Below, in pieces: positions 20,501 to 27,952 of a stretch of 64,000 nt of DNA. The notes beneath the pieces are model-generated. The model was not told the origin of the DNA. It did no database searches and saw only the letters and a list, made by a program, of their open reading frames with translations. The stretch's first letter is position 1. Each line of letters begins with the position of its first letter. Both the position numbers and the translations under genes were made by a program. The DNA is from Chitinophaga sp. CF118 (GTDB lineage: Bacteria > Bacteroidota > Bacteroidia > Chitinophagales > Chitinophagaceae): NCBI RefSeq assembly GCF_900112615.1, contig NZ_FOMK01000004.1:930001-994000 (forward strand), given 5' to 3'.

Positions 20501-20760
20501 ACTTTCAAAGAATAGCTACCGTCTGCCAAAGTAGTGGTCCCTTTGTTACCTACTTTCACTCTTACGGTAACACCCGGTATACCGGTACGATCCTCCCTTG
20601 ACAATACTTTCCCCTTGATTATAATTTCTTTAGCCTGCGTTATAGAGTCGGCAGTAAGCGTTGGTTTTACATACGCGGTTAGTTGTCTCGCAACAGCCGT
20701 CGTATTAACAAACAACATCCCTATCAGGAGTTGTGTCCCCGAAAATAAATTCTTAATCAT
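17578..20760 (-). CDS. SusC/RagA family TonB-linked outer-membrane protein
   Basis: First gene of the pectin locus, a TonB-dependent oligosaccharide importer. After a signal peptide it carries the usual carboxypeptidase-regulatory-like domain (about residues 46-118, 'IIIKGKVLSREDRTGIPGV'), a TonB-box-like 'LNETVIIGYG' near residue 125, the plug with 'DPLFVIDGFQL' and 'LKDAAASIYGARGANG', and a long barrel ending 'YTFGLNLSL'. Length 1060 is typical. The 5' region carries a candidate promoter about 190 bases upstream. No SusR, HTCS or sigma/anti-sigma gene is next to it in the window, so the regulator of this locus is not seen. Confidence 0.97.
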   Translation of the reverse strand: MIKNLFSGTQLLIGMLFVNTTAVARQLTAYVKPTLTADSITQAKEIIIKGKVLSREDRTGIPGVTVRVKVGNKGTTTLADGSYSLKVHENSTIIFSQMGYVTKEIPVNGRTAIDVVYLEKDVKSLNETVIIGYGVQKRANVLGAVSAVNASEIEDLPVANLATALQNKVPGVSVSQASGRPGATTSLTIRNPVTWAATGSSTDPLFVIDGFQLTKQDFDNLDATLIESVTFLKDAAASIYGARGANGVILVKTKMGRPGKPRISYAGSYGISSATYIPEMLTGYDHAVLLNNKYTSLKDVDANKYYTPDELTYLKTHNNNWIDDVWKSSHLSRHTLSVSGGTERLTFFAGGNYYKENGNVGDLNVTKYGLRMGINAKITDNLTTTISFSTDNALTNRPTPKTVQSGLTEQSDQMSATVSALLLTPGWVPMYIDGRPVYSSVPGWHPGELVKTGSYSKLKSQGQTINASLDYKVPAIEGLTFRVQYARNARNNFGKEYYLPYSLYNFVKEGTHTGTQNVIFTNQLTTANPSILIKNGNLMTESYGGTSNYQLNESVNYGRKFGKHDVNLILVAEQSETQSDNFDTRREQVVIPGIDQLFAFSQDKSFYDNSGSAAEGGRMSYLGRLNYAFMDKFLLEATFRADASPNFPKTSQWGYFPSVAVGWKLSEENFFKEHVKFINDFKIRFQVGLTGNDAVKNYQYKERYTQTTGMLFGSTYTSGLSNNDIPNPSITWERALYKNLGFDGTALNRSLNFSIDLYHRYNYDMLMQPTSTVPTTFGGGISDQNYGRLKSWGLEAMLNYNGSITKDLKFSAGINFAISDNKVIRKFYGAGDTAWKNPIGRRTDNGMEGYKSTGILRTQKEVDAFLLKNPGYTIDGATLIPGYMNFEDINKDGKIDENDKTRIAPRSGSVYGVGFILGASWKTFKLSANIGLQVGGYEAYDKTARTPATENQRSLAIWKDSWSPENPNAKYPLINSPLIKEVSDFWVRSGTTMRVNNMMLSYGLPQELSAKWKIPDLRFFVTGTNLWSIINNQPYKDPATNLAIDYPALRTYTFGLNLSL

Positions 20761-21115
20761 TACCTGAATGATTTAATGCATACAAAATAGAGGGATATAT
20801 AACATGGGTTTTTGATTCATGCTAATAACCTGCGGAAAAAATCTTATGACCTGAACTTTAAGATAATGGTTGGAAGATCATTAGTTAGCACATGGTTGAA
20901 TACATACTTTTTCATACTGGAATTTTGAGCAATTTTTCAATTAACGATAACAAAAATACTTGTATAATAACATGCCAATCTACAGCTGATATACCTTGCA
21001 ACAGTGGAATTGTTTAATCTTAGTTGTGTCGATATGACACTAAAATATTTTTCAATCTACAGAATAATTCAGACCCGGGAATAATTATTTACGCAATCGT
21101 TGCCGGAAAATTTAA
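20761..21115. other. Intergenic region upstream of the pectin locus
   Basis: AT-rich, no coding potential that I can support on either strand. It contains the candidate minus-strand promoter at 20951-20978, leaving a leader of about 185 bases before the susC start. The rest of the stretch up to the kup terminator hairpins shows nothing I recognise. Confidence 0.6.
20951..20978 (-). promoter_or_regulatory. Candidate Bacteroidota promoter of the pectin locus
   Basis: On the minus strand, TATTTTTG (20951-20958) matches the -7 consensus TAnnTTTG, and TTGG (20975-20978) lies 16 bases upstream in a plausible -33 position. The spacing is slightly short, so this is a moderate call from sequence only. 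Confidence 0.45.
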
Positions 21116-21170
21116 AAGAGTTTGTTTCTGAAATACCAAGCGAAGCCTGGTGTTGCAGAAACAAACTCTT
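21116..21170 (-). terminator. Long hairpin downstream of kup
   Basis: A perfect 15-bp stem (21116-21130 with 21156-21170) has an inner stem ACCA/TGGT and GC/GC around a GAA loop. Read on the minus strand, the hairpin is followed by a T-rich run (TTTAAATTTT). It is the second of two hairpins after kup and may be a back-up terminator or a structured 3' end. Confidence 0.55.
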
Positions 21171-21253
21171 AATTGAAATGCACTAGAAAAGTTTAAGATG
21201 GATATAATTAGTCTTCTTTCAGATTGGTAACACCGGCAGGAAACGTTAATAAC

Positions 21254-21292
21254 AAAAACAGGACAATGAGAATTACCCATTGTCCTGTTTTT
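21254..21292 (-). terminator. Intrinsic terminator after kup
   Basis: A 15-bp stem (21254-21268 with 21278-21292) around a 9-base loop has T/A runs at both ends, so it can act in both directions. It lies 41 bases after the kup stop codon and is the most likely end of the kup transcript. Confidence 0.8.
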
Positions 21293-21332
21293 TTGTTCAG
21301 ATTTGTTGTAATATTCAGAAAAGCCAGGATTA

Positions 21333-23312
21333 CTATTCCCGTTTTTTATAAAAAGCCTGCTTAAGATGGATCCCGGATTTCGGCGTTACCACTAATGGTA
21401 TTTTTTCTACTAATGTCTGGCTGCTATCCAATCCGAATGCCTTACTATCAGAAGTTGCCAGTTTATTGATTGCAAAGTAGCTATTGAGGATAAATCCTTC
21501 CCCAACTGAGAATTCATTATCATATGACAGCATATTCTCAAAAATAACAAACTTATAATTCCCCAGGTTTTCAACTGCAAGGGCAGGGAAACGGCTTAGT
21601 ATATCCAGCTCCTTATTCTGGATCATATCTTTCACCACATTACGGAACATCAATCCGATTCTTGGTTGTACCCGGAAGCCTAACATAAAATCCACCCGGA
21701 TCACATTTCCATCATTCATTTCTTCTACTCCGTATTCCATTGTATATGGTTCATCGGTACGTTCAATATGAATGAGCCAATAAATATCTGCCCGTTTAGG
21801 ACTGTGCTGAAATATAGAGGTCAGTATTCTTTTTTCAATCTGATGGGGAAGATCAGCTTTCGTAAGGTAAATCAGGTGTGAAGTTGTTTTAGGCACACTC
21901 CTGTCATTACTCAATGTTTTTATTTCCTGTAAGTGTTTATCCAGATTAATGAAGCTCAGAAAACGGTTAGTGATCTTACGGGCATTAAACCAGATGTACA
22001 TAGTAGAGATCAGTCCTACTTCAAAAACCAGGAAGAAAAGGCGTTTTACAATCTTTACAGCATTGGCTACAAAGAAAGAAGATTCCACAGCAATGAATAA
22101 TACCATGATCAATGAAACCACCCACAATGGATAATGTTTTACATAACGAAGGAAGTAAAACATAAGTACTGTGGTCATCAACATGGCAATAGTAATTGAA
22201 AAACCATAAGCTGCCGTCATTGATTCACTGGTGCGAAAGTATAATACCACCAGGAAACAACCTGCACAAAGAATCCAGTTGATACTTGGAATATAGATCT
22301 GACCACGGATATTAGTAGGGAATTTCACTGTAACCTTAGGCCAGAAATTTAAACTAATCGCCTCACTGATCAGGGTAAAAGAACCACTTATCAACGCCTG
22401 GCTGGCAATAATAGAAGCACATGTAGCGATAAAGATAGAAGGCAGCAGAAACCAATGCGGTACAATCGCGAAAAATGGATTGGCTCCTCCGAGGCTGCTT
22501 TTATTTTGCAACAGAGTCCAGGCACCCTGCCCGAGGTAATTGAGAATGAGTGTAATTTTTACAAAGATCCAGCTTATTTGTATATTTTTCTTTCCACAAT
22601 GTCCAAGGTCTGAATATAATGCTTCTGCCCCGGTAGTACACAGGAACACGGCCCCCAATAACCAGAATCCCTTAGGATGTTCTATAAGCAGAGCAAGACC
22701 ATATTTAGGATTGAGTGCATGGAAAATATAAGGATAATGAATGATCTGGCTGATACCCAAAACACCCAGCATCAGGAACCAGAGGAACATGATTGGTCCA
22801 AATGCACCACCAACAACTTTAGTCCCAAAACGCTGGAAAATAAAGAGTAACAAAATAATTACAAGTACAATTTCCACTACCAGGCTATTACCGGGGACGA
22901 TCACATTGTTCAGTCCTTTTACCATATTCAGCCCTTCAATTGCAGAGGTGACTGTAATCGGTGGCGTAATGATTCCATCAGCAAGCAGAGTACCAGCACC
23001 AATAATTGCAGGGAATACAAGCTTTGGTCCAAACCGCCGCACCAGGGCGTATAAAGAGAATACACCTCCTTCCCCTTTGTTATCTGCGTTAAGGGTAATA
23101 ATTACATATTTAAATGTTGTTTGCAGCGTAAGTGTCCAGAAGATACAGGAAATAGCGCCGAATACCAGCTGTTCATCAATAACACCACCTTCATTCATGA
23201 TGGTTTGAAATGTGTATAGTGGAGAGGTTCCAATATCACCATAGATAATTCCAAGTGCTATTAACAGTCCAGCGGTAGTGATCTTTTTAAAATGATGATG
23301 ATGAGCATCCAT
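21333..23312 (-). CDS. kup: KUP family low-affinity potassium transporter
   Basis: Inner-membrane potassium uptake protein, probably a proton symporter of the Kup/HAK/KT family. The N-terminal signature 'ALGIIYGDIGTSPLYTF' (residues about 19-35) and 'NKGEGGVFSLYALVRR' (about 78-93) are diagnostic. About twelve hydrophobic segments span residues 12-440, followed by a cytoplasmic C-terminal domain of about 200 residues. Length 659 is normal. A run of four His after 'MDA' at the N-terminus is a small oddity. The gene is a single-gene unit, with terminator hairpins downstream and a candidate -7 box upstream; no K-sensing partner is adjacent. Confidence 0.97.
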   Translation of the reverse strand: MDAHHHHFKKITTAGLLIALGIIYGDIGTSPLYTFQTIMNEGGVIDEQLVFGAISCIFWTLTLQTTFKYVIITLNADNKGEGGVFSLYALVRRFGPKLVFPAIIGAGTLLADGIITPPITVTSAIEGLNMVKGLNNVIVPGNSLVVEIVLVIILLLFIFQRFGTKVVGGAFGPIMFLWFLMLGVLGISQIIHYPYIFHALNPKYGLALLIEHPKGFWLLGAVFLCTTGAEALYSDLGHCGKKNIQISWIFVKITLILNYLGQGAWTLLQNKSSLGGANPFFAIVPHWFLLPSIFIATCASIIASQALISGSFTLISEAISLNFWPKVTVKFPTNIRGQIYIPSINWILCAGCFLVVLYFRTSESMTAAYGFSITIAMLMTTVLMFYFLRYVKHYPLWVVSLIMVLFIAVESSFFVANAVKIVKRLFFLVFEVGLISTMYIWFNARKITNRFLSFINLDKHLQEIKTLSNDRSVPKTTSHLIYLTKADLPHQIEKRILTSIFQHSPKRADIYWLIHIERTDEPYTMEYGVEEMNDGNVIRVDFMLGFRVQPRIGLMFRNVVKDMIQNKELDILSRFPALAVENLGNYKFVIFENMLSYDNEFSVGEGFILNSYFAINKLATSDSKAFGLDSSQTLVEKIPLVVTPKSGIHLKQAFYKKRE

Positions 23313-23377
23313 ATTTTAAGTTGTAAGTAAGGGAAGCAGCCGGCTTAAAAAATTTATAGCCCACGCATAATCGGCAA

Positions 23378-23385
23378 CAAAACTA
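23378..23385 (-). promoter_or_regulatory. Candidate -7 box for kup
   Basis: On the minus strand the sequence reads TAGTTTTG, matching TAnnTTTG, 66 bases before the kup ATG. I see no convincing -33 element at the usual distance, so the call rests on the -7 match alone. Confidence 0.35.
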
Positions 23386-23512
23386 TGATATTAAAGCCCC
23401 ATGGAGTTAATGCCAGAGCACATTTTAAGGACATTTTAATTACGGATATCCGCCCCAATCCCAGAAAGCATACGATTTTGCTTCCTGGGGAAGGAGCGGA
23501 AAAACCAGGCCA

Positions 23513-24475
23513 CTATGCCTGTCCCACCATACCATACCTGGATGTATCCTGCAGGCTCCAGTCAATATTTCCTCTTACAATCATCGCCAGGCAAAAAGCA
23601 TATTTATATACTTCTTCGTCTATCTCATCATTAAATGAGGGCAATGAATGGAAGATCCTTTCAAACTGGATCATCTCCTGGTTATGCAGTCGTACTGTTT
23701 CATTGATAGCATTTTCAATGTTCAGGTTTTTTTCTTCCTGCATTACCAGTACCAGGTTATGCATGTCGCCATGTTCCATTTCTTTATTCAAAGAATACAG
23801 ATCATTTGCCCAGCAACCCAGGTGGCCGCAAAGCATAGTGAGGTTTATTATTTTTTTATGACTGATGATATTGGCCGGCAGGTGTACCTGCTCCGTGAGT
23901 TCAATGAGCGTAGCCGCAATATGAGCCCCGCCAATGAGGGGACGGCTTTCGATATAATCTGCAATGGACGGTATTTTTGCAGCATTTACATTTTTGTTCT
24001 GCCAGTCGACTGCGCTGAATAATTTCAGCATATCCTGTACAAATTTCTCCTGGTATTGAATAGAAGTGCAATCCTTCATTCGTTTCCATACATCGGTTAG
24101 TGCTGCCAGGATATTACCACCTGACTCCAATGTATAACTGCGGTCGTTTTTTAATATTTCGAGGCAGGAATACAGGAGTTTTTTCAGGGTTTCCGGGTTC
24201 TGGGTTTCTTCGTTTTTATTATCAAAAACATCGTCCAGCAAAAATAATAATACGAGCAGGTCATTGGCAAGACAGAGCCTTGAATATTCTGCGGTTGGAT
24301 AAAACCGCGAAGTCATATAGGCAAATCTTGATTCTGTGTAACCTTTGATATCATCGCGGATACGGAACTCTTCCACCCATTTGGAAGTATGTGATTCGAC
24401 CGCGCCTGCGTACGGGCTGATCTGGGAGTTGAAAGGACAATACAATTCTGGAATGCTAATAGATGAGTAATACAT
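23513..24475 (-). CDS. Class I terpene synthase
   Basis: Soluble terpene cyclase that ionises an isoprenyl diphosphate (farnesyl or geranylgeranyl) and cyclises it. The three defining elements are intact: the aspartate-rich motif DDVFD at residues 81-85, the NSE triad NDLYSLNKE at 224-232, and the C-terminal RY pair at 313-314. Arg178 in 'ESRPLIGG' is at the place of the pyrophosphate-sensor Arg. Length 320 fits bacterial mono-domain sesqui-/diterpene cyclases. Such enzymes are known from Chitinophaga. No prenyltransferase, P450 or methyltransferase gene is next to it, so the product is probably an unmodified hydrocarbon or alcohol. Transcription is toward kup, which lies 200 bases downstream in the same direction. 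The product cannot be predicted from the sequence. Confidence 0.92.
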   Translation of the reverse strand: MYYSSISIPELYCPFNSQISPYAGAVESHTSKWVEEFRIRDDIKGYTESRFAYMTSRFYPTAEYSRLCLANDLLVLLFLLDDVFDNKNEETQNPETLKKLLYSCLEILKNDRSYTLESGGNILAALTDVWKRMKDCTSIQYQEKFVQDMLKLFSAVDWQNKNVNAAKIPSIADYIESRPLIGGAHIAATLIELTEQVHLPANIISHKKIINLTMLCGHLGCWANDLYSLNKEMEHGDMHNLVLVMQEEKNLNIENAINETVRLHNQEMIQFERIFHSLPSFNDEIDEEVYKYAFCLAMIVRGNIDWSLQDTSRYGMVGQA

Positions 24476-24599
24476 GACAAATGATTTAGAAGGTTAAAAA
24501 AGTCTTTATCATTTGAAATATAGAAAAAATGCATCCAAAGAAAGGGAGGGGTATTACAACATGGTAGGGTTATTATATATAAATAGTTATATTAATTTA

Positions 24600-26324
24600 T
24601 CAGCTAAATGTAAGATAATTAAACTTGACGATTTCATTATATAACTGGTTGAATGATGATATAGGTTTTATGATATAACCGTCTGCACCCAATATTTTAA
24701 TTTCTGTGATTGTTTCTTCATAAGCATCGCTGGAGCAGATGATTACCGGTACATGTGATAATAATTGATGTGATTTGATTTTTTGTAACATTTCCTTTCC
24801 GGTGAGGCCGGGCATATTTAAGTCGAGCAGAATAACATTCGGCGTTTTTTCTTCCGAAAGCAATAAGGCTTTATCCAGGGTATCTGCGACCATTACTTCG
24901 CTGACCATTTTAAACAGCATCCGCTCTGCTATCATCCTGCACATAGGATCATCGTCTATCACCAGAACACTCATCGGCAACAGCTTATTCTCTCTTTCCG
25001 GTGATGTTATGATCCGTGCAGAAACACCTCGTTCCAATGGTATGGAAAGAGAGAATGTACTTCCCATACCCATCTTGCTTTTCACGATAATACTTCCACC
25101 AAGAAGGTTTGCAAAATGCCTTGAAATGGTAAGTCCCAACCCGGTAGCTTCTGTGCTCTGCCCGGCCTGTGAAACATAGGGATTAAAGATCTTTTCGATA
25201 TAGGCTTCTTCAATACCATCTCCTTCATCTTTTACATCTACATTAAATACCATTCCGAGACTGGCATATACATTTATGTGTATTGTTGAATTATTGTGTG
25301 TGAACTTGATCGCATTTGTCAATAAGTTGATAATAATTCTATGCAGTTTTGCGGCATCTGTTATAATGTATTCCGGGATCTCATCAGAAATATTACACTC
25401 AATATTTATAGACCTGCTATCTCCTAATATCTGGTAGGCAGAAGCTCGTTTTTCAAACCATTCTCTTATTTCTATAGAAGACTTTATAATCTCGTCATAA
25501 ACTCCGGATTCCATTTTCCGTAAGCTCAGTACATCATTCATTACCAGTTTAGCATCCTGTAGGGCAAAGTACATATTCAGGAGATGCTTTGATTCTACCA
25601 ACACCTGCTCCTCGTTATTGCCAGAAGGGTCAAAGCATTCATTTAAGATACTTTCTATTACATTAATAGATCCTCTAAGGTCATGGCTTGTTTTAGTAAT
25701 AAAGTCACTTTTCGAGTCGTTCTTCTTTTCTACCCGGCCAATCCATTTAAGGAAATCCGTGCTATAGAAGTTCACCACTAAAATATTAAGGATAACCACC
25801 GCAAAGAAGATCATGGCAGATATGATCCTTCCCTGATCTGCAGAATAAGGCAGGTGCTCAACTGTTCCATAGTAATAATTAACTTCCAGGGAAAGGGTGA
25901 CGATGAACAATGCCGCAATACTAAAGATCTGATATAATCTTTTGGAGAATAATAGAAAACTCAGGCTTACCAGAAATATAGAGATTCCTTCTATACATGC
26001 TGCCGGACCAATGATCAGTCCAAAAAAGAACATGCCGAAGAGATGTGTATAGAATACGAGTAATGCTGCGGCGTTAAATTTATGTTTTGTATTGAGGACT
26101 ACCACCATTGACAATACTACTACCTCTACCCAGGGGTAAACCCACATTTCCCAGTTACGTGTCACTGCATACAGAATAGGGCCCATTATGAACGCCAGCA
26201 ATAAGGGAATAACGGCCATTACATTTACAATAATAACTATTGTCCGCTTCCCATTTTCCTGCAATACGTCAGTTCCTGCTCTGATCAGGCTAATAATAGA
26301 GTACTTTTTTTGAGGTTTAGTCAT
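24600..26324 (-). CDS. Hybrid sensor histidine kinase with C-terminal receiver
   Basis: Membrane-bound phosphorelay kinase. Residues about 28-190 hold six or seven hydrophobic segments with no large periplasmic loop, so the sensing is probably within the membrane. The dimerisation box 'SDFITKTSHDLRGSI' puts the phospho-His near residue 214; it lacks the Pro usually seen after HELR. The HATPase domain has 'LLTNAIKF' (N box), 'DEGDGIEEAYIEKIF' (G1) and 'GLGLTISRHF' (G2). The receiver, about residues 455-570, has 'VLVIDDDP', the phospho-Asp in 'VILLDLNMPG' and the Lys in 'IIKPIS'. There is no output domain, so phosphate is probably passed on to another protein. The divergent single-domain regulator at 26671 is an obvious candidate partner. 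Confidence 0.94.
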   Translation of the reverse strand: MTKPQKKYSIISLIRAGTDVLQENGKRTIVIIVNVMAVIPLLLAFIMGPILYAVTRNWEMWVYPWVEVVVLSMVVVLNTKHKFNAAALLVFYTHLFGMFFFGLIIGPAACIEGISIFLVSLSFLLFSKRLYQIFSIAALFIVTLSLEVNYYYGTVEHLPYSADQGRIISAMIFFAVVILNILVVNFYSTDFLKWIGRVEKKNDSKSDFITKTSHDLRGSINVIESILNECFDPSGNNEEQVLVESKHLLNMYFALQDAKLVMNDVLSLRKMESGVYDEIIKSSIEIREWFEKRASAYQILGDSRSINIECNISDEIPEYIITDAAKLHRIIINLLTNAIKFTHNNSTIHINVYASLGMVFNVDVKDEGDGIEEAYIEKIFNPYVSQAGQSTEATGLGLTISRHFANLLGGSIIVKSKMGMGSTFSLSIPLERGVSARIITSPERENKLLPMSVLVIDDDPMCRMIAERMLFKMVSEVMVADTLDKALLLSEEKTPNVILLDLNMPGLTGKEMLQKIKSHQLLSHVPVIICSSDAYEETITEIKILGADGYIIKPISSFNQLYNEIVKFNYLTFS

Positions 26325-26401
26325 AGTGTAACCCTGTAGGATATTTTCATGCCCGCTTCAACTCGCCAAGATATTATGGTTAAAAATAATTGCTAAGTTA
26401 A

Positions 26402-26441
26402 CAAAAATAAAGCGCTGCACTGATAAAAATCAGGCAGCGCT
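26402..26441 (-). promoter_or_regulatory. Palindrome abutting a -7 box upstream of the hybrid kinase
   Basis: A hairpin-forming inverted repeat at 26411-26441 (AGCGCTGC/GCAGCGCT outer, CTGAT/ATCAG inner, AAAA loop) lies directly upstream of TATTTTTG at 26402-26409 on the minus strand, a perfect -7 consensus 78 bases before the kinase ATG. This layout fits an operator overlapping the core promoter. As the same T-rich run follows the hairpin on the minus strand, a terminator of a short upstream transcript is the alternative. Confidence 0.5.
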
Positions 26442-26670
26442 CATCACGTTATGCTATGCTATGGATATAAAATGTTAACGGACCGGCTGGCTATATGATG
26501 TTTTTCATATGGAATTGATGATACTTAAGTAATGCGAATTACAAAACTTTCATACAGTAACTGTCCTATGCTATCATTTCATATTTAAATAAATTATATT
26601 AAGTACATTAACAAACCAACATTAATAGCAGGCTGTTAATATCTATAATATTCATAATTTTGCGACACAT
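26442..26670. other. Divergent intergenic region between kinase and response regulator
   Basis: Completes the 346-base gap 26325-26670. No gene is visible. It contains the promoter box of the response regulator at its right end and is otherwise AT-rich sequence without recognisable elements. Confidence 0.6.
26655..26662 (+). promoter_or_regulatory. -7 box of the response regulator, near-leaderless
   Basis: TAATTTTG is a perfect match to TAnnTTTG. It ends only 8 bases before the ATG at 26671, so with the usual 5-8 base distance to the start site the mRNA would have almost no leader. Confidence 0.55.
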
Positions 26671-27063
26671 ATGGCAAACAGGGTTATTTTACTTGTGGAT
26701 GATGATATGGATGATCAGGAGCTTTTCGGAGAGGCTATGGCAATTGTCGATAGCTCTGTAACCTGTCATTTTGCATCTGACGGAGAAGAAGGATTACGCA
26801 TGTTTGAGGATAATGCATTCAGTTGTCAACTGATATTCCTGGATCTGAATATGCCTAAGATGAATGGCAAACAGTTTCTCGCAGCAATCAAGCAGAATAA
26901 GGCTTTCAGCAATATCCCGGTTATAATCTTCACTACCTCACTACGGGAAAAAGACGCCATAGAAACTGCGGGTATGGGTGCCGCTCATTTCCTTACCAAA
27001 CCTTCCAGCTTTGGCGAACTCTGCAAACAACTGGAAGATATCTTAGCTATGGAATTAAGTTAA
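26671..27063 (+). CDS. Single-domain response regulator (receiver only)
   Basis: Cytoplasmic phospho-acceptor without an output domain, like Rcp1/CheY-type relay proteins. 'VILLVDDDMDDQELF' carries the acidic pocket (Asp10, Asp11, Asp12), 'LIFLDLNMPKMNG' the phospho-Asp near residue 57, 'IIFTTS' the Thr and 'FLTKPSSF' the Lys. Length 130 leaves no room for a DNA-binding domain. It is divergent from the hybrid kinase (346-base gap), which suggests a phosphotransfer partnership (inference). It is followed by the long palindrome at 27128-27202. Confidence 0.95.
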   Translation: MANRVILLVDDDMDDQELFGEAMAIVDSSVTCHFASDGEEGLRMFEDNAFSCQLIFLDLNMPKMNGKQFLAAIKQNKAFSNIPVIIFTTSLREKDAIETAGMGAAHFLTKPSSFGELCKQLEDILAMELS

Positions 27064-27127
27064 ATTTCAGGGCTGATAGAACGTATCCGAACATTGGATA
27101 AATGGCAAAGATTTCCTAAACATACAA

Positions 27128-27202
27128 AGCGGAGATATAGTCATCCTACGTTCATCCTACGTTAAAAACGTAGGATGAACGTAGGATGACTATATCTCCG
27201 CT
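27128..27202. repeat. Perfect palindrome with 36-bp arms and internal tandem repeats
   Basis: Arms 27128-27163 and 27167-27202 are perfect reverse complements with an AAA loop. Each arm contains the 11-mer CATCCTACGTT (or its complement) twice in tandem. It fills the gap between the convergent response regulator (ends 27063) and the hypothetical gene (ends 27209). It is followed by CTATTTTT on the plus strand, so it may double as a terminator, but it is far longer and more exact than one needs. Confidence 0.9.
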
Positions 27203-27208
27203 CTATTT

Positions 27209-27952
27209 TTACAGTATTTTCTTATCTCCATCTACGGAATAAATGTCCATAGATCGTTTCATACTTTTTCCATCTGCACTGATCTCTTTATTATATATAG
27301 AATAATCAAGGTCATGGTCATTGTTATAATCTCCCAGTTTCCTACGGTTCATCTTCTCATTAGATTCAATAACGTACTCTTTAATCACTTTATGTTTCTT
27401 ATCCAGTTTCAGTAATATATTGCTCCAGAATTCTCCGGCTACTACTGAAAAGAGCTGCATATTTATCATGATATATTCATCATCATAAAACTTAAAATAT
27501 GCTATTGATACAGGGATCAGGCTACCGGCATTCCTTATGCTCAGGCTTGACATGAACAGGGAATTATTCACCGAAATAGCCGGTTTATCCTGTGTCCATC
27601 TTTTAAATCCAGGCGTTCTTTTAGGTGTTCCTACTTTATTAATAACCTCTACTTCAGACATTAAATAAGTGGTACATTCCATTCCATTAATGGTATCTTC
27701 AAAGAAGATAACTTTTTGTTCTTTTTTCAGATAAAAAGATGCAACAGTTACATCATGTGACATGAAATTCTTTACCGGCTCTTTGAAAACAGATGGCTTT
27801 TTAGGAGGCATTACTGCTTTTTCTTTCTGTTTCGCAGACGCAACTTTCTTTTTTTGGTCAGTTTTTACCGGTTGTTTCTTTTGAGAGTATGCTGTAAGAC
27901 TTAAAACAGATAGACTAAACAGGAATAGTAACTTGGTAAACTTAAAACTCAT
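27209..27952 (-). CDS. Secreted protein of unknown function
   Basis: I do not recognise a family. A signal peptide (residues about 1-23, 'FSLSVLSLTAYSQ') is followed by a Lys-rich, low-complexity linker (about 24-55, several KK and KQK groups). A beta-rich domain comes next, with 'VTVASFYLKKEQKVIFFED' and 'CTTYLMSEVEVINKVG'. Near the C-terminus is 'LGDYNNDHDLDYSIYN', which resembles an FG-GAP/calcium-type acidic turn. It is periplasmic or exported by inference. It is a single-gene unit with a long region upstream and the perfect palindrome just after its stop. Confidence 0.75.
   Translation of the reverse strand: MSFKFTKLLFLFSLSVLSLTAYSQKKQPVKTDQKKKVASAKQKEKAVMPPKKPSVFKEPVKNFMSHDVTVASFYLKKEQKVIFFEDTINGMECTTYLMSEVEVINKVGTPKRTPGFKRWTQDKPAISVNNSLFMSSLSIRNAGSLIPVSIAYFKFYDDEYIMINMQLFSVVAGEFWSNILLKLDKKHKVIKEYVIESNEKMNRRKLGDYNNDHDLDYSIYNKEISADGKSMKRSMDIYSVDGDKKIL

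Noticed and set aside
21089..21280. 63-codon minus-strand ORF downstream of kup
   Set aside because: It is made of the two terminator hairpins and their spacer and has no coding character.
23460..23489. Hairpin CCCAG..CTGGG after the terpene synthase as a terminator
   Set aside because: The stem has a mismatch and no T run follows on the minus strand, so I do not list it as a terminator.
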